Assembly: GCA_023052935.1 (NCBI GenBank)
Contig: CM041294.1
Location: 150,808,899 to 150,872,898 of the forward strand
DNA length: 64,000 bases
Direction: 5' to 3'
DNA from: Piezodorus guildinii
Taxonomy: Eukaryota; Arthropoda; Insecta; Hemiptera; Pentatomidae
In this document: positions 10,560 through 22,289 of the stretch, in pieces
Layout: each line of letters opens with the position of its first letter
How positions within the stretch are numbered: the stretch's first letter is position 1
Program-made: the position numbers and the translations under genes
Notes under the pieces: model-generated
Told to the model about the DNA's origin: nothing
The model's database searches: none
Seen by the model: only the letters and a program-made list of their open reading frames with translations

Positions 10560-11246
10560 ATAATAATAATAGGCTTAGCGAACCCGAAGGTTCGATGCCG
10601 ATACCACCAAATTCCGCCTACACAGTCTCGTCCAATGTTCACCATTCAAGCCCAAGTTCTCGAGATCAGCCTTAACGCAATCCTCCCATCTACGCTTCGA
10701 ACTACCTTTCGGACGCCTACCAGTCGGATCAGTAAATACCAACTTTCTCGGAATCCGCTCGTCATCGAGCCCAACAACTTTACTCGCCCATTTGAGTCTC
10801 CGCAATGCAATCAGCTCAATTATATTCACAGGATACAAGTTCCGCGATTCCGCGTTGAGTAACCTTCTAAAATCCCCAGTGGCCTCATCTCTCTTCGGAC
10901 CAAATACTTTACGCAATACCTTATTTTCGAAAACCTTAAGCCGTTGTTCATCCTTCCGAGTAAGCGGCCACGATTCACATCCGTAAAGAACCATTGGAAG
11001 AATAATAGTTTTATAAATTCTAACCTTTAAGTTTTTAGATAGAAGCTGCGAACTAAGTAACTTAGCAACTGAATAATAACACGCATTTCCCACTTTTAAC
11101 CGGGACTTTATTTCTTCCTGGATTTCATTTTTTCTAGTTATAACTGAACCTAAATACTTGAATTTCTCTACGTGTTCTAAAGTATGCCCTGAAACATCAA
11201 TATCACCAAAATCGCCACCGTTTCTGCTACTAATCATATATTTCGT
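10560..11246 (-). pseudogene. RTE-A C-terminal fragment in arm 2 (RTE-A2)
   Basis: Almost identical to RTE-A1, in the opposite direction, with the TAATAATAAT microsatellite at its 3' side. Its frame (10575-11303) does not stop at the RTE boundary: the first about 19 codons derive from an adjoining Family A L-end region, giving a chimeric 242-codon frame that begins MSETIKELVKWNFYINMYF before TKYMISSRNGG. There is no sign that it is expressed; the fusion is probably accidental. Confidence 0.8.
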
Positions 11247-11386
11247 AAAATACATGTTTATATAGAAATTCCATTTAACTAATTCTTTAATGGTCTCACT
11301 CATTTTTATCTCTTACTGCATTTGAAAATTCTTTAATCGATTCTAATAACGGAGGTAAGTGAAAGTCGTGTGTTTCCCGCACCAGA
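11247..11386 (-). mobile_element. Family A, L-end fragment
   Basis: Contains ATGTTTATATAGAAATTCCA, GGAGGTAAGTGAAAGTCGTG and the terminus ending ACCAGA before a T run. It truncates the RTE sequence of arm 2. Confidence 0.75.
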
Positions 11387-11419
11387 TTTTTTTCTTTAAA
11401 ATGTATATATAATTAAATT

Positions 11420-11827
11420 AAGTTAACGCTGATGAAAAACAGGTAAATATAAAAATTGAATAAATTCGATACCCAATAAAGGAGAAAACAGAAAAATATT
11501 TTTTAATGCAATTACTCGTTTTTGAACATAAGAGCAGTAATATACATGTATGATATACCGTTGGAAAGTTAAAGATTTTAGAAAAAATATTATCTCATAC
11601 ACAAGCTTTTAAAAGTTAATAGAGAGTGATGAAATGAACATAAGACTGACTGATTATTTTAGATAATAATATAATAGATTTTCTAATAAAACACATGATT
11701 CTATATAAATTTATATTAATTAATTCCTTAATAGTTTCACGTATTTTTATCTCTAACTGTTTTTGAAAATTCTTTCATTGATTTTAAAAATGGAGGTAAG
11801 TGAAAGTCGTGTGTTGCCCGTACCAGA
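11420..11827 (-). mobile_element. Family A, L-half copy
   Basis: Covers the L half in minus orientation: GTTAACGCTGATGAAAAACA, TTTGAACATAAGAGCAGTAA, TACCGTTGGAAAG, and the terminus GGAGGTAAGTGAAAGTCGTG ending ACCAGA. The R half is absent. Confidence 0.8.
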
Positions 11828-11952
11828 TTTTTTTTATTGGATTATTTCTTTCTTTATATACCTTCTATCGTATAATTCATGGCAGGTTATAGATAGACAA
11901 ACCACGTTGTATTGTATTTTCTTTCAGAGAGAAATACTAAAGCGTTATTTTT

Positions 11953-12180
11953 TGCTTTCACTTACCTATATATGAAAAATATAGGTATAATCTATTGTAT
12001 ATGCCCGAGATGTTACAGCAACTTTTTCATCAAAATCAATTAACCAGAAGAATTTTCTCAAAAACGGCTTTAAAATAACGGGTTTTATTCTGATTGAAAT
12101 TGTCTGGCATTGCTTAGATGCCGAAATTTTAAATGTTCTTCCTCTAAAGTATATTTAATTTTGTAGATTTTATCAAATTT
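11953..12180 (-). mobile_element. Family A, R-half copy with internal deletions
   Basis: Starts with the R terminus GCTTTCACTTACCTATATAT and keeps GCCCGAGATGTTACAGCAAC and CTAAAGTATATTTAATTTTG. Much of the interior, including the CA tract, is missing. Confidence 0.65.
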
Positions 12181-12984
12181 ACCATCATCATCTGGTTACA
12201 ATGGTTAATTATTGAAAATAACAAACCAAAATAAATTTAAAATAAGTTTTCTGCAAAAATAAATAAAAACTGTCTGTATAGGGACACCTCCATAACTTAC
12301 CGGTTTGAAATATACTGTTAGACTTATTCAAACACTTATGTACTTAAAAAAACCGGTCAAGCCCTTTTAGAGGAGTGCCATCACAAACACCCGCGATAAG
12401 TTATATTTTTATATATTAGATATACACAGAGTACAGTTTATAATTATTTTTCAGTTGAATCAATATACATTGTACATACAGAAGTTGGCATTGAGTGGAT
12501 TTATTGAGTATAAATTAACCTCGAATGAGTTTTTGTTTGCATATTTGTTTTATCAATCGCTAGAATGACTGAGTATTATTAATGAAAGAAAAAAAAATCG
12601 TATAGAAATACCTTTTCAATATCTCTTTCGAAATCTCCTGCCTACATTATATAACACTACTTATACAAATAAATATGACAAGATAAAAAACACGTGTGTT
12701 TGTTTTAAACAAAAAAAAAATTAAATGCGCGCAACGCTTACTGTAAAAGACCTTCGACGTGCTTTCTGTAAACCAAAACAAACCGTTTTTTATTAATAAT
12801 ATTTACATTAGGCATTGTCTTGAGCTGACTGCATTGATAAGAATATTATGCAACTGTTTGAAAATAAAATAATTACAATGGTCTTGTATTTTATTTCGTC
12901 TTTAAACCGGTATTCTATAAAAGCATTTTTACAAATTTTCTTTTTTATTATTATTATCTTTTTTTATAGTGTTACTGATAGATC
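12181..12984. other. AT-rich DNA, no gene seen
   Basis: No recognisable coding sequence. 12200-12240 has a short stretch (TTAATTATTGAAAATAACAA) like the start of Family B. Confidence 0.4.
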
Positions 12985-13095
12985 CTCTCTGCGATGTTGG
13001 GTACTTTTTAAAGATCCCTATTTAACTAAAACCTAAATAGGTAAAATGTATGAGGTCAGATTAGGACAGATGCATTAAACGACGTTAAATAAAGA
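12985..13095 (+). mobile_element. SINE-2, 3' fragment
   Basis: Old 3' part: GGGTACTTTTTAAAGATCCC, TAAAACCTAAATAGGTAAAA, and the tail GACGTTAAATAAAGAAA. Confidence 0.55.
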
Positions 13096-13237
13096 AAAAA
13101 AAATCGCTATTAGAAAATAGAAGAATTTATTTTAAAAACCGAAAACAAGAGTTGTTTTTATAGTTGAAAATCTTTTATGATTATTTTGGCTTAAGAAAGT
13201 TCTTCTTAGTTTTACATATTAAATCAAGCATGTCATC

Positions 13238-13441
13238 ATTTTTTTTTTTTTTTTTTTTAATTTTTGTTATTAAAATTTACCACTGTTTATTTTCATACAA
13301 CAAGTAAACATGCTACAATGATAAAACACATTAACACAAAAAACATGAAGAGAAACTGCCCATAGACAGCACTCTAGTTGTAAATCTAAACAAGTAGGTC
13401 TCGAGGTCATCTTCTTTTCAGACGCCTCGGCGGAAAATCAA
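13238..13441 (-). pseudogene. Jockey 3' end (J8)
   Basis: On the minus strand: a decayed end of the Jockey frame (the region encoding PRRLKRR.PRDLL), a 3' untranslated region with a match to the other copies, and an A-rich tail represented by the T run at 13240-13258. Confidence 0.7.
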
Positions 13442-13644
13442 GCATAATTTTCTTCCATCATATCTTTATTATTATAATTAACAATATAGCTTGTCAATGT
13501 TAATAATATGTCAATATGTAATAGTTGAAAAGCTTTACTACCGTTGTTATTCCTGTTGTTGAATACATACATAGCAATCAAGTATTCTTTATATGGGAAA
13601 ATTAAATATTTTGTTATCTGTGTTTCTCATTAAAAAAAAAAAAA

Positions 13645-14311
13645 TGTAGTGCGAGCAACACACGACTTTCACTTACCTCCATTTTTAGAATAAATTAAAG
13701 AATTTTCAGATACAGTTAGATATAAAAATGAGTGAAATCATTAAAGAATTAATTAAATGGGATTTCTATAAAAAACATGTGTTTTATTAAAAAATCGATT
13801 ACCTTATTATCTAAAATAATCACTTGTATCAATTGATTGTGTATGAGATAATATTTTTTCTAAAATCTCAAGCTTTCCAACGGTATGTCATACATGTATA
13901 TTACTGTTCTTATGTTCAAAAACAAAAAATTGCATACAAAATATATTTTTTCTGTTTTCTTCTTTATTGGGTATCGAATTTATTCAATTTATATATTTAC
14001 CTGTTTTTCATCAGCGTTAACAAGATAATCTAGTTATTATTATTGAATCTACAAAATTAAAGGTACTTTAGGAGAAGACAATTTAAAATATCGGCATTTA
14101 AGCCCTGTCAGACCATTTTTATCCAAATAAAACCTATATTAAAGCCCATTAAATTTTACATCGATATAGCGAGTTCAATCAAAATCGTCGGAACCGTTTT
14201 TAGAGAAAATCGAAAAAAGGTGTATAAAATGTGTATTTCCGTTGAAAACTGGAATTCGAAAATTTTCACGATCGCAATACTCCCCCTTACTATATATAGT
14301 AAGTGAAAGTA
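13645..14311 (+). mobile_element. Family A, unit with a deletion before the R end
   Basis: L end TGTAGTGCGAGCAACACACG, intact interior to AATCGAAAAAAGGTG, then a jump directly to TGTATTTCCGTTGAAAACTG, so the segment with the CA tract is missing. R end has CTTACTATATATAGTAAG and TGAAAGTA. Confidence 0.8.
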
Positions 14312-15307
14312 AAAAACAAATAAGCTTAGATAATTTTGATTTATGTTTTTTATTTTGCTGACTATTAAATATAATAATGGATAGACGTTATAAAACCAAC
14401 ATGTTTTCTTGCTGATTGAACTTTTATTTATTATAACAAAAACTCTCAAAGAGATAAACTCTAAATCGGTGCGGGAGAGATTTTTTTTTACATACATTAC
14501 ACCTCATTCAAATTGCAAGCGTGCGAAGGAGATTTGGGTCTATTAATATATACGTATATTAATATAAACGAAATATGACTTTTCCACATATTCGGGGGGT
14601 TACAGCTATAATTATATACAGCCACTACTCTAGTCACACGAACTACATTGCAGGACGTATGAGTAACAGGCTACTCACTAACCTGCCAAATGACATTCCT
14701 ACCTCAATCCTCTTTGCGTCGCGTAGACTTGAGACTTAACAAGAAAAACACGATAGAGGGTTCGGAGCCCTGATAGGATTGACAGATGACATCGAAACTC
14801 GGGACCAGCCTTCGCTAATTGACTTGTCCGTTCGGGAACGGCTCTTAAATGATGGATTATAGTTCCATCCGAGTCGCTCCGGAAATATCTGATAAACCTC
14901 TCTAATGCCTCTCCCTCACTGATTATTTTTTGCTTTTTTTTTTTTTTTTTTTTCCTGTTTCTCATTAAGAACATTCGCTAAAAGTCAGTCCGTTGAGTCA
15001 TTAAGGCGTGCTTATTCATTCATGATATTTGACCGTTGATAAAACTCGAATGAACAAGGAGAAAAAAAATACTCTTACTTTTTTTTTTGTTAATGATCAT
15101 AGCCATTTTCATGCTAAAACAAATGGTTCTTTTATTTCTTCAAATGAAACAAACGCGTGGGAATTCTATCTCCCAAAGATTGGAATTAAGATGCGAAATT
15201 AAAATGCTAAAACACATATTTCCTTTAAATTCACTGATTCGACTTCTCTTCATACCCCTGATTGGTAATTTTTCGTTTAGTACATCATAAAAACCGATAA
15301 AACATAT
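14312..15307. other. Unassigned stretch
   Basis: Contains a moderately GC-richer block (about 14620-14920) with a 91-codon minus frame that begins in a lysine run made by a T tract. No recognised domain. I call no gene. Confidence 0.35.
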
Positions 15308-15553
15308 TGTTTGTTTATATATTTAACGTAACTTATACTACTCTGACTAATCGGGCGATGCTAAAATGGGAGGGAGTCCAAAAGTTTGCTCAATCAGGTT
15401 TAATTAGGATAGAGATCTCACCTGACGTCGCACAGGATCGGGACTAAGATTTTACGTTCTAAGATTTATAACCCTTTTGTAAACTACGAGGGCTAACTGC
15501 TGGGTTTGCACCCACGCTCTTTGGCATAGAAGGCTGTTATGCCAAAACTATCC
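15308..15553 (-). mobile_element. SINE-2, diverged copy
   Basis: Plus-strand view: TTTAACGTAACTTATACTAC, CTAATCGGGCGATGCTAAAA, GCTGGGTTTGCACCCACG (box B region) and GGCTGTTATGCC. It forms an inverted pair with the next copy. Confidence 0.75.
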
Positions 15554-15617
15554 TTCGAAAATAATTGTTATGAAAAGTATTTTATAGTATGTTGTCTAAT
15601 CATAATAATATTGTTCT

Positions 15618-15895
15618 AGGGATCACCTGTAGCAGGTGGCTAGCATAACAGCCTTCTATGCCAAAAGTCACGGCTTCAAACTTGTGGGTGGTCCTAGGAT
15701 TTTTCTATGAGAGTAAATAATCCTTAGTTACGCCTTTCTTTGGAGAGGACATACAAAGGTGGTCCCGAGGCTGTGGATGACAGTTACAAGTTAAAGATTC
15801 ATATCCTAATTAAATATGGAAAGGCAAAATTTAGGATTCCCACTGGATCGTCCGATTAGCCAATATAGCATAAAGTGACGTTAAATAAACAAACA
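15618..15895 (+). mobile_element. SINE-2, near full length
   Basis: Starts GGGATCACCTGTAGCAGGTG, with GGCTAGCATAACAGCC (box A region) and GGCTTCAAACTTG (degraded box B), and ends GTGACGTTAAATAAACAAAC. Confidence 0.8.
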
Positions 15896-16063
15896 ATTTT
15901 TTTTTTCTATTGGAATGAGTGCTTTGGCAGAATGGTTACTTAAACAGATACTTTACGAACAAGGTGAAGTTATCATTTAAAGCAGTGTTTCATTTAGAGT
16001 GTTTGAACCTATTTTAAAATGTTGTAGATACAACCACTATCTTGAATTTATTTGAAAAAAAAA

Positions 16064-16385
16064 TCTGGTGCTGGCAACACACGACTGTCACTTACCTCGA
16101 CTGTTAAAAACTATTAACTAAACTTCAATTAAAAAAAATATTTTATCTTGATTTTAATAAAACGTATATTCATTTTCCTTGGAAAATTTGATTTAGATTA
16201 AATAATATAACTAAATTAAATTGTTAATCAGTAATAAGTTTATTCCGTATTCGTAACTTTATATTACCTTAAGATAATATTTTTTTTTAAATCTTTCTAA
16301 TGGCATATTATACGTCTATATAACTGCTCATAATATTTAAAAAATTATCTCCGTTTTTTTAAAACTAATTTTAATCAATATTTTT
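16064..16385 (+). mobile_element. Family A, diverged L half
   Basis: L end TCTGGTGCTGGCAACACACG followed by ACTGTCACTTACCTCGACTG, then an aged interior (AATGGCATATTATACGTCTA). It stops where a Jockey 3' tail begins. Confidence 0.65.
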
Positions 16386-16389
16386 TGTT

Positions 16390-16500
16390 TTAGGGAGAGC
16401 TGCCATTGGGTAGTATCCCCACATTTGACAATCTTGTATCTCATTTACTAGATGTATATAATTATACAGTTGTAAAAAGCAATACATCTATTAAATTTTT
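16390..16500 (+). pseudogene. Jockey 3' untranslated fragment
   Basis: Matches the 3' end of the Jockey copies: GAGCTGCCATTGGGTAGTAT, CATTTACTAGATGTATATAA and ACAGTTGTAAAAAGCAATAC. No coding part is left. Confidence 0.65.
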
Positions 16501-16565
16501 TTGTTTTATGTGGATTTAATTCAATTCTCTGTCCATTCAAAAGCTTTGGTGTTTTGAATTCATTA

Positions 16566-17320
16566 TTACTTTCATGTATTGCGATCGGGAAAATTTTCGA
16601 ATTCCAGTTTTCAACGGAAATACACATTTAAGGGTCCCCTGAGTCCAAATAACCAAGTCCCGTAAAAAGATCTGACGTTGCAAAACCTTTTTCATCAAAA
16701 TGAGCTTACCAGAAGAACCACTTTCACCATGCATTTAACACTTTTTTTTAATTTTCTCAAAAACGGTTCCGACGATTTTGATTAAACTCGCTTTAATGGG
16801 ATTTAATATCATTTAGGTTTCATTCGGATTAAAATGGTCTGACAGGGCTTAAATGCTGATATATGACATGTTTTTCCTGTAAAGTACCTTTAATTTCGTA
16901 GATTTAAAAAAAAAAAAATATTATCTTGTTACCACTGATGAAAAACACATTAATATATAAGTTGATATCTTCGATTCGATATCTAACTATAGGTGAAAAC
17001 TGAAAAAATATATTTTTAATGAAATTTTTCGTTTTTGAACATAAGAACAGTAATATAAATGTATGATATACCGTTTGAAAGCTAAAGATTTTAGAAAAAA
17101 TATTATCTCATACACAAGCTTTTAAAACTTACTTTAGAGTGATGAATAGCCGATAAAACAAACTGATTATTTTAGATAAAAATATAATAGGTTTGTTAAT
17201 AAAACACATGTTTCTATAGAAATTCCATTTGACTAATTATTTACTGGTTTCACTCATATTTGAAAATTCTCTAAACGATTTTAAAAAACGGAGGTAAGTA
17301 AAAAGTCGTGTGTTGCCAGA
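16566..17320 (-). mobile_element. Family A, nearly complete unit lacking the CA tract
   Basis: Minus orientation from a shortened R end (TACTTTCATGTATTGCGATC) to the L end (GGAGGTAAGTAAAAAGTCGT, GTTGCCAGA). The terminal GCCCGCACC is shortened, and the CA tract region is deleted. Confidence 0.8.
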
Positions 17321-18368
17321 TTTTTTTTTGTTCTACGTACTTTAAAATGTTAAGAGGTGTTTTTTCCTTGTTGATAGATTACAAACTTTAATTGTAATTT
17401 ACCAGAAATTGTTACCAAGGAAAATAAAATCACATGATCTAATATCTTAGGCTCATAATTAATGTTGTAGAAGCATATTAATAAAATGGTTGACAACTAT
17501 CCACAAAATGTATACATTACGGCATGAGAGATACATCGTTCAGAAATATTTTAAGAGTTTACGACCACTTTCCTAAGACTTACATATTTTTATTATACTT
17601 TAAGTAATGAACAGAAATACAGAATCTTAGTAATATTTATGAGCACAAATATCACTAAAGTCATGTTGAGCCCTCAGTCAACTTGGATCTGATACAAAGC
17701 TAGACTTTTAGAAAAATATTCTAAGTTGTGATTTGTAACTTTTAGAAAGTAGGTTAAATTTCGCACTAACCACAAATATTAATCGAAATCAAACACTCAT
17801 TAATGATAAGTGGTATCGTTCGAGATTTTTATTTAAAAGCATTTTTAATTATTTAAAGCGATGAGGAATGTTTTTTGAGAGGATATAATCGATATTCTAA
17901 TTAGTATTTCTGATAAGTGATTTTATTATAAGTTTAAAATCCTTGGAAAGGAGAGGTATTAGGATTACAGGTGAGTTGGGAGCTAAGAGCTTGCTCAGCC
18001 TAAGCCAAAGCCGGTGGAATTTGGCAAGGTCTTTGACCTCCTGGTGAAGGTGAAGTTGTCCGTCTTAGGCTAGGGTGCCTGGTCAACTTTGTCTAGGGTA
18101 TCTGGAGCTGCCTTCTAGGTAGCCTGTCGTAATTAGAAGTATTCTATCTTAAGGTTCTTCTTGATAAATATTACAATAAAATTAGGTATAAACCCGAAGA
18201 TCCTTAAAAAAAAAAATAAAAAATAGCTGAAACCTGTCCGAGATTGTTCAGTGCTCTTCACTTATTATGTGGTAAAAACTCCCGCGGTTTTCCGTTTTGG
18301 ATTTTGTAGGAGGAAAGGGGAGAATAAGAAAATTAAAATTCAGTCAGTCATAGGGACTGATGATTTTT
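17321..18368. other. Unassigned; includes a GC-richer block
   Basis: About 17940-18130 is G-rich (GTGAGTTGGGAGCTAAGAGC, CAGCCTAAGCCAAAGCCGGT) and could be the untranslated tail of a retroelement. No domain recognised. Confidence 0.35.
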
Positions 18369-19135
18369 TTTTTTTTTTTATTTATTTAAAAAAATTTACA
18401 ACTGTATTAAATAAATACAACAAGTAAATAGGCTTTATATATGATTATAACACATGGTAGTCCTGAGAAGAAACTACCCATTCGTAGCACTTCAATGTCT
18501 TATGTTCGGAGGTCTCTTGGCCATCTTCTTTTAAGGCGCCTCGGTGGGTTGTCGGGAATAGATATGGAGGAGAGGTCACGGATAAGCGGGTTTGAGTGGG
18601 CAGAGAGTTTGGAATGAAAAGAGGTATATCTGAAACGGGCCAAGTCTTCAACTAATGGGATATTTAGGTCTTTATGGATGATTTTATTAGTAACAAAGTA
18701 AGGAGCATTGAGGATTTTACGAAGGATTTTGGACTGCAAGGATTGGATGCGAGAGGAATTCGATGGTTTAGTAGACCCCCATAGCTCAATGCCATAGGTC
18801 CAAATATGCCTGATAATTGTGATATAAATGAGTCTTTTGTAGTAAGTAGGAAGTTTTGAGCGTTTGTCAAGTAAGTGTTGTAATAATCTGTATCTACGAG
18901 AAGTTTCCTGTTGTTTCATTCTAGTATGAGGATTCCATGTAAGGCGTTTGTCGAGGTGGAGTCCTAAGTACCGAATTTGTTCAACAGGAATAAGTAGGAT
19001 ATTGTTAAAGGATAGGGTGAGGCAGGAAGTCATAGGTTTACGACGTAGAGTGAAGGTGATTTGATGGGATTTGTTAGGATTTATTTTGATTCTCCAGTTT
19101 TGACACCATTCTTCAATGGCTGGGGTCTGATGATA
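18369..19135 (-). pseudogene. Jockey-type reverse transcriptase, C-terminal third (J2)
   Basis: The longest intact Jockey frame here (18500-19198; about 211 of its 232 codons are Jockey-derived). It starts inside the region after the catalytic loop (AIEEWCQNWRIKINPNKSH), then IRYLGLHLDKRLTWNPHTRM, IWTYGIELWGSTKPSN, FVTNKIIHKDLNIP, and ends NPPRRLKRRWPRDLRT. The catalytic loop and endonuclease are absent. The A-rich tail is the T run at 18366-18379. The first about 21 codons of the frame read into flanking DNA. Confidence 0.85.
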
Positions 19136-20272
19136 AAAGTGAAAACTTAATTTAGGAATAAGCTTTATAGTTAGTTTCACAGAGATACAACTACACACAC
19201 AGTAAACATATGTTTAAATTAGTAATGAAATATACTTTGTGTTTTAATGAAATCTCTATTATTAAAATGAATTTAATGTTTTAATGTCATATTTCTAAGC
19301 CTATTGGATCAAGACATTCTTTTCAATTTCGTTTTACTACGATTTGAAAATTGACAGTAAGATCATCATGACTCTGCTTCGTATGTTTAAATGTTTTCAT
19401 TTAAAATTTGATGGATATTGGAAAATAATATAATAAATAAAGTTCGAAAATAAAAGGTACTTTAATTAACTAAAAGTTTACAAGTCCACACACACAAGAT
19501 TTTTAACTATATCACCACAAAACAAAAAGTTACACACGGTGCACAAAATGCAGGTAATTATTTGGTTACCTCAGTGTTGCAGGTAAAAAAGTAATATTAA
19601 TAATTAATTCACTTTCCCCTGGCAACACTGAAGGACCTGAAAAACCGTCGTGTAACCTCTGTGTTTTGATTGACAGTGCAACCGTTACAAAAGTAATGTT
19701 TTAATAATATTTACAAATATCGATATTTTAGGGTCAAGAGAAATAAAATATTCATTATATTAACTTTATATACAGTAAGAGGTAAGTTCTGAGACATAGT
19801 TTATCTACATGCTTATCATTCATTTGGATCTGATTTTAATTGGATCCTGAAATTAAGCATTATAAATATCGATATTTTTATTTCAATTTTTAGAAATTTA
19901 TATCGCCATCCTATCCTTAATAGAAGGTAATACACAGAGCGCATGCGCCAGACCAGAGCATGTTGGCAACGTTACCATGGTTAAGAAATCAAAGATTTTA
20001 CCCCTGCCAAAAATCGCATGACGCGCCTAAGACGGTCTCACTTAATAAAAAAAATATTTTTTTATTTGTTGTGAATATTACATAAATTATTATCTTCATT
20101 GAAAACATCATTATATACTAAATTAAAGTACAACAATGAAATATCTTTAAAAATTATTATATAAAGGTTTTCGTTAAAATGAACAGTTGTGGAAATATCA
20201 AAGAGGCAATATGCGGCAGATATTTGGCAAAATAAAGTAATAAAATATTGATTTACGAACTGTTATACCCCA
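19136..20272. other. Unassigned, holds a small foldback repeat
   Basis: AT-rich with the foldback at 19529-19656. A GC-richer portion at 19935-20040 (GAGCGCATGCGCCAGACCAG) is unassigned. Confidence 0.4.
19529..19656. repeat. Small foldback (MITE-like)
   Basis: Imperfect inverted repeat: left GTTACACACGGT, CAGGT and CCTCAGTGTTGCAGG; right CCTGGCAACACTGAAGG, ACCTG and ACCGTCGTGTAAC. About 128 bp in all. I see no second copy in the window. Confidence 0.6.
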
Positions 20273-20345
20273 ATATAGTCTGACTGGGCTTAAATGGCGA
20301 ATTTTGAATTTTGTTTTTCTAAAGTACCTTTAGTTTTGTACATTA
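20273..20345 (-). mobile_element. Family A, interior scrap
   Basis: Contains TAGTCTGACTGGGCTTAAAT and TCTAAAGTACCTTTAGTTTT, an interior block of Family A without ends. Confidence 0.6.
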
Positions 20346-20734
20346 AAAAAAAAAATATATGCAGATAAATTTATTGGCATATGGAAGGAGATCTATCGGT
20401 GTGCATTGTAGTAATAATGCAATTTTGAAACATGCTCTCCAATCCAATGAGGTCTTTGTTCTATATACCACAAACGTAACTAAAAGGATTCTTTTCACTT
20501 TAATGATTAAGCGAAGGGTTCCGTGAGGCTCTAAGGTATTTCTTAAGGATATCTACAGTACGAAGATCTAACTCAGAGTGGCCCGATAAAAGGATTCATT
20601 CATAATTTGCCATATTACGATTCAAATTGCTTTCGATTTCGGGGTCGGATAACAGCCTGGAGCAAGCTATGAATGACCTAGTTGGACTATGTTAGCTATA
20701 TCCGTAATTTGCATTCCTTCTTCTACAACTGAGA
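20346..20734. other. Unassigned, possibly RTE upstream region
   Basis: No readable frame, but it lies directly upstream of an RTE-A copy and may be its decayed 5' continuation. Confidence 0.3.
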
Positions 20735-21523
20735 AAATTTCGGTTTTGTGGTATGCCGATGATCCGGTACTGCTAGCTGAAGACACGGAAACCATACAAC
20801 TAAATACAAGTTAATAAAAACCGGACTCGAATTAAATACCGATAAGACGAAATATATGATTAGAAGCAGAAACGGTGGCGGTCTTGGTGATATTGATGTA
20901 TCAGGGTATACTTTTTAACATGTAGAGAAATTCAAGCATTAAGGTTCAATGATAACAAGAAAAAATGAAATCCAGAAAGAAATAAAGTCTCGGTTAAAGG
21001 TGGGAAATGCGTCTTATTATTCAGTTGCTAAGTTACTTATTTCGCGGCTTCTATCTAAAAACTTAAAGGTTAGAATTTATAAAACTATTATTCTTCCGAC
21101 GGTTCTTTACGTGGCCGCTTACTTTGAAGGATGAACAACGGCTTAAGTTTTTCGAAAATAAGCTACTGCGTAAAATATTTGGTCCGAAGAGAGATGAGGC
21201 CACTGGGGAGTTTAGAAGGTTGCACAACGCGGAATTGCGGAACTTGCATCCTGTGAATATAATTGATTTGATAGCATCGCGGAGACTCAAATAGGCGAGT
21301 AAAGTTGTTGGGCTCGATGAGGACCGGATTTCGAGAGAGTATTTGCTGATCCGACTGGTAGGCGTCCGAAAGGTAGGCCGAAGCGTCGATGGGAGGTTTG
21401 CGTAATGGCTGATCTCAGGGGCTTGGGCTTGAACGGTGAACATTGGACGAGTCTGTGTAGGCGGAATTTGGTGGTATCGGCATCGAACCTTCGGGTAAGC
21501 TAAGCCTATTATTATTATTATTT
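20735..21523 (+). pseudogene. RTE-A, decayed copy including catalytic loop (RTE-A3)
   Basis: Older relative of RTE-A1. It starts slightly further upstream and still shows the catalytic loop as YADD in VLWYADDPVLLAEDTET. It then follows RTE-A1 (TRKNEIQKEIKSRLKVGNA, FGPKRDEATGEFRRL), with stops and frameshifts (for instance the TAA at about 20915 and the loss near 21110), and ends in TATTATTATTATTATTT. It shows that the RTE-A lineage has copies of different age in this window. Confidence 0.8.
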
Positions 21524-22111
21524 CTAAAACTGAGACCGAAATCAATTCTGCCTGCTGGTCGGACCAGTTATTGTGAGTAGTTTTCCTGACCCAACACATT
21601 TCGGCAATGGCCTAGCAATTTATTTTTTTAAACTAAAACATATAACGGGTGATTATCTTTTCGTGTATAAACACGCTCTTACAGAACAAGGCTTTATCTT
21701 GATAATCCTACCGCCAGGAGTGAGATTTAACGCTCGCCTCGAACCTTCCGCCATATGATTGATCTTATTTTAAAATAACATGACAGCGTGTTATCTAAAT
21801 AATATTCATTAACTGTTAGGAACAAGTTTTGAAAGCGCACCAATGCTCAAACATGTAAAACCTAACAAGTGTTAGCTCGATACGATCTAATACATTCTTT
21901 TCAGTTCAAACTCGTGTTAATTATAAAAACATAGAAACCATTAGATATTTATAGCATAGAAAGCTTATTTAAATATAGAAAGTTTAATACAAATGACTTT
22001 AAGTATTTTTCGCACTTCCTATTTAGTAATTCGAAAGATTTTTAAATTTGACTCAATTTTTATGTAAAAATATCTGCACCATTATGAAGTATCAACTTGC
22101 AAGTCTATTCA
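21524..22111. other. No gene recognised
   Basis: AT-rich with a slightly GC-richer start. No recognisable element. Confidence 0.35.
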
Positions 22112-22235
22112 TTTAACGTCACTATGGCTAATCAGCCGATGCTACAGTGGGATTCTTAAATTGTTCTTATCCGGCATTTCTCACAACCTTTGTGAAATCC
22201 TAGGCCATATCTGCCAGGTTTGACTTTTGGAGTTG
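22112..22235 (-). mobile_element. SINE-2, 3' fragment
   Basis: Plus-strand view: CATTTAACGTCACTATGGCT, AATCAGCCGATGCTACAGTG, then a degraded body to GCCAGGTTTGAC. Confidence 0.65.
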
Positions 22236-22289
22236 GACATCTGTTAAGCTACTTACATCACAAGAATTTATTAAATTTGTATTGGGGTT

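Larger units (their letters stand above)
9348..11246 (-). repeat. Arm 2 of a 2-kb inverted repeat
   Basis: Reverse complement of 6883-8846 with a few indels. Its outer boundary falls inside the RTE sequence at TTTCGT (11241-11246), where a different Family A copy begins. In arm 1 the RTE frame continues past the equivalent point, so arm 1 keeps the more original arrangement. Confidence 0.9.

Noticed and set aside
14156..14497. 113-codon minus frame
   Set aside because: Overlaps the R end of a Family A copy and adjacent AT-rich DNA; no motif.
14699..14974. 91-codon minus frame starting in a lysine run
   Set aside because: The start is an artefact of a T tract; the rest matches no family I know. 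Recorded as unassigned DNA.
21063..21599. 178-codon minus frame
   Set aside because: Antisense of the decayed RTE-A3; open by chance.
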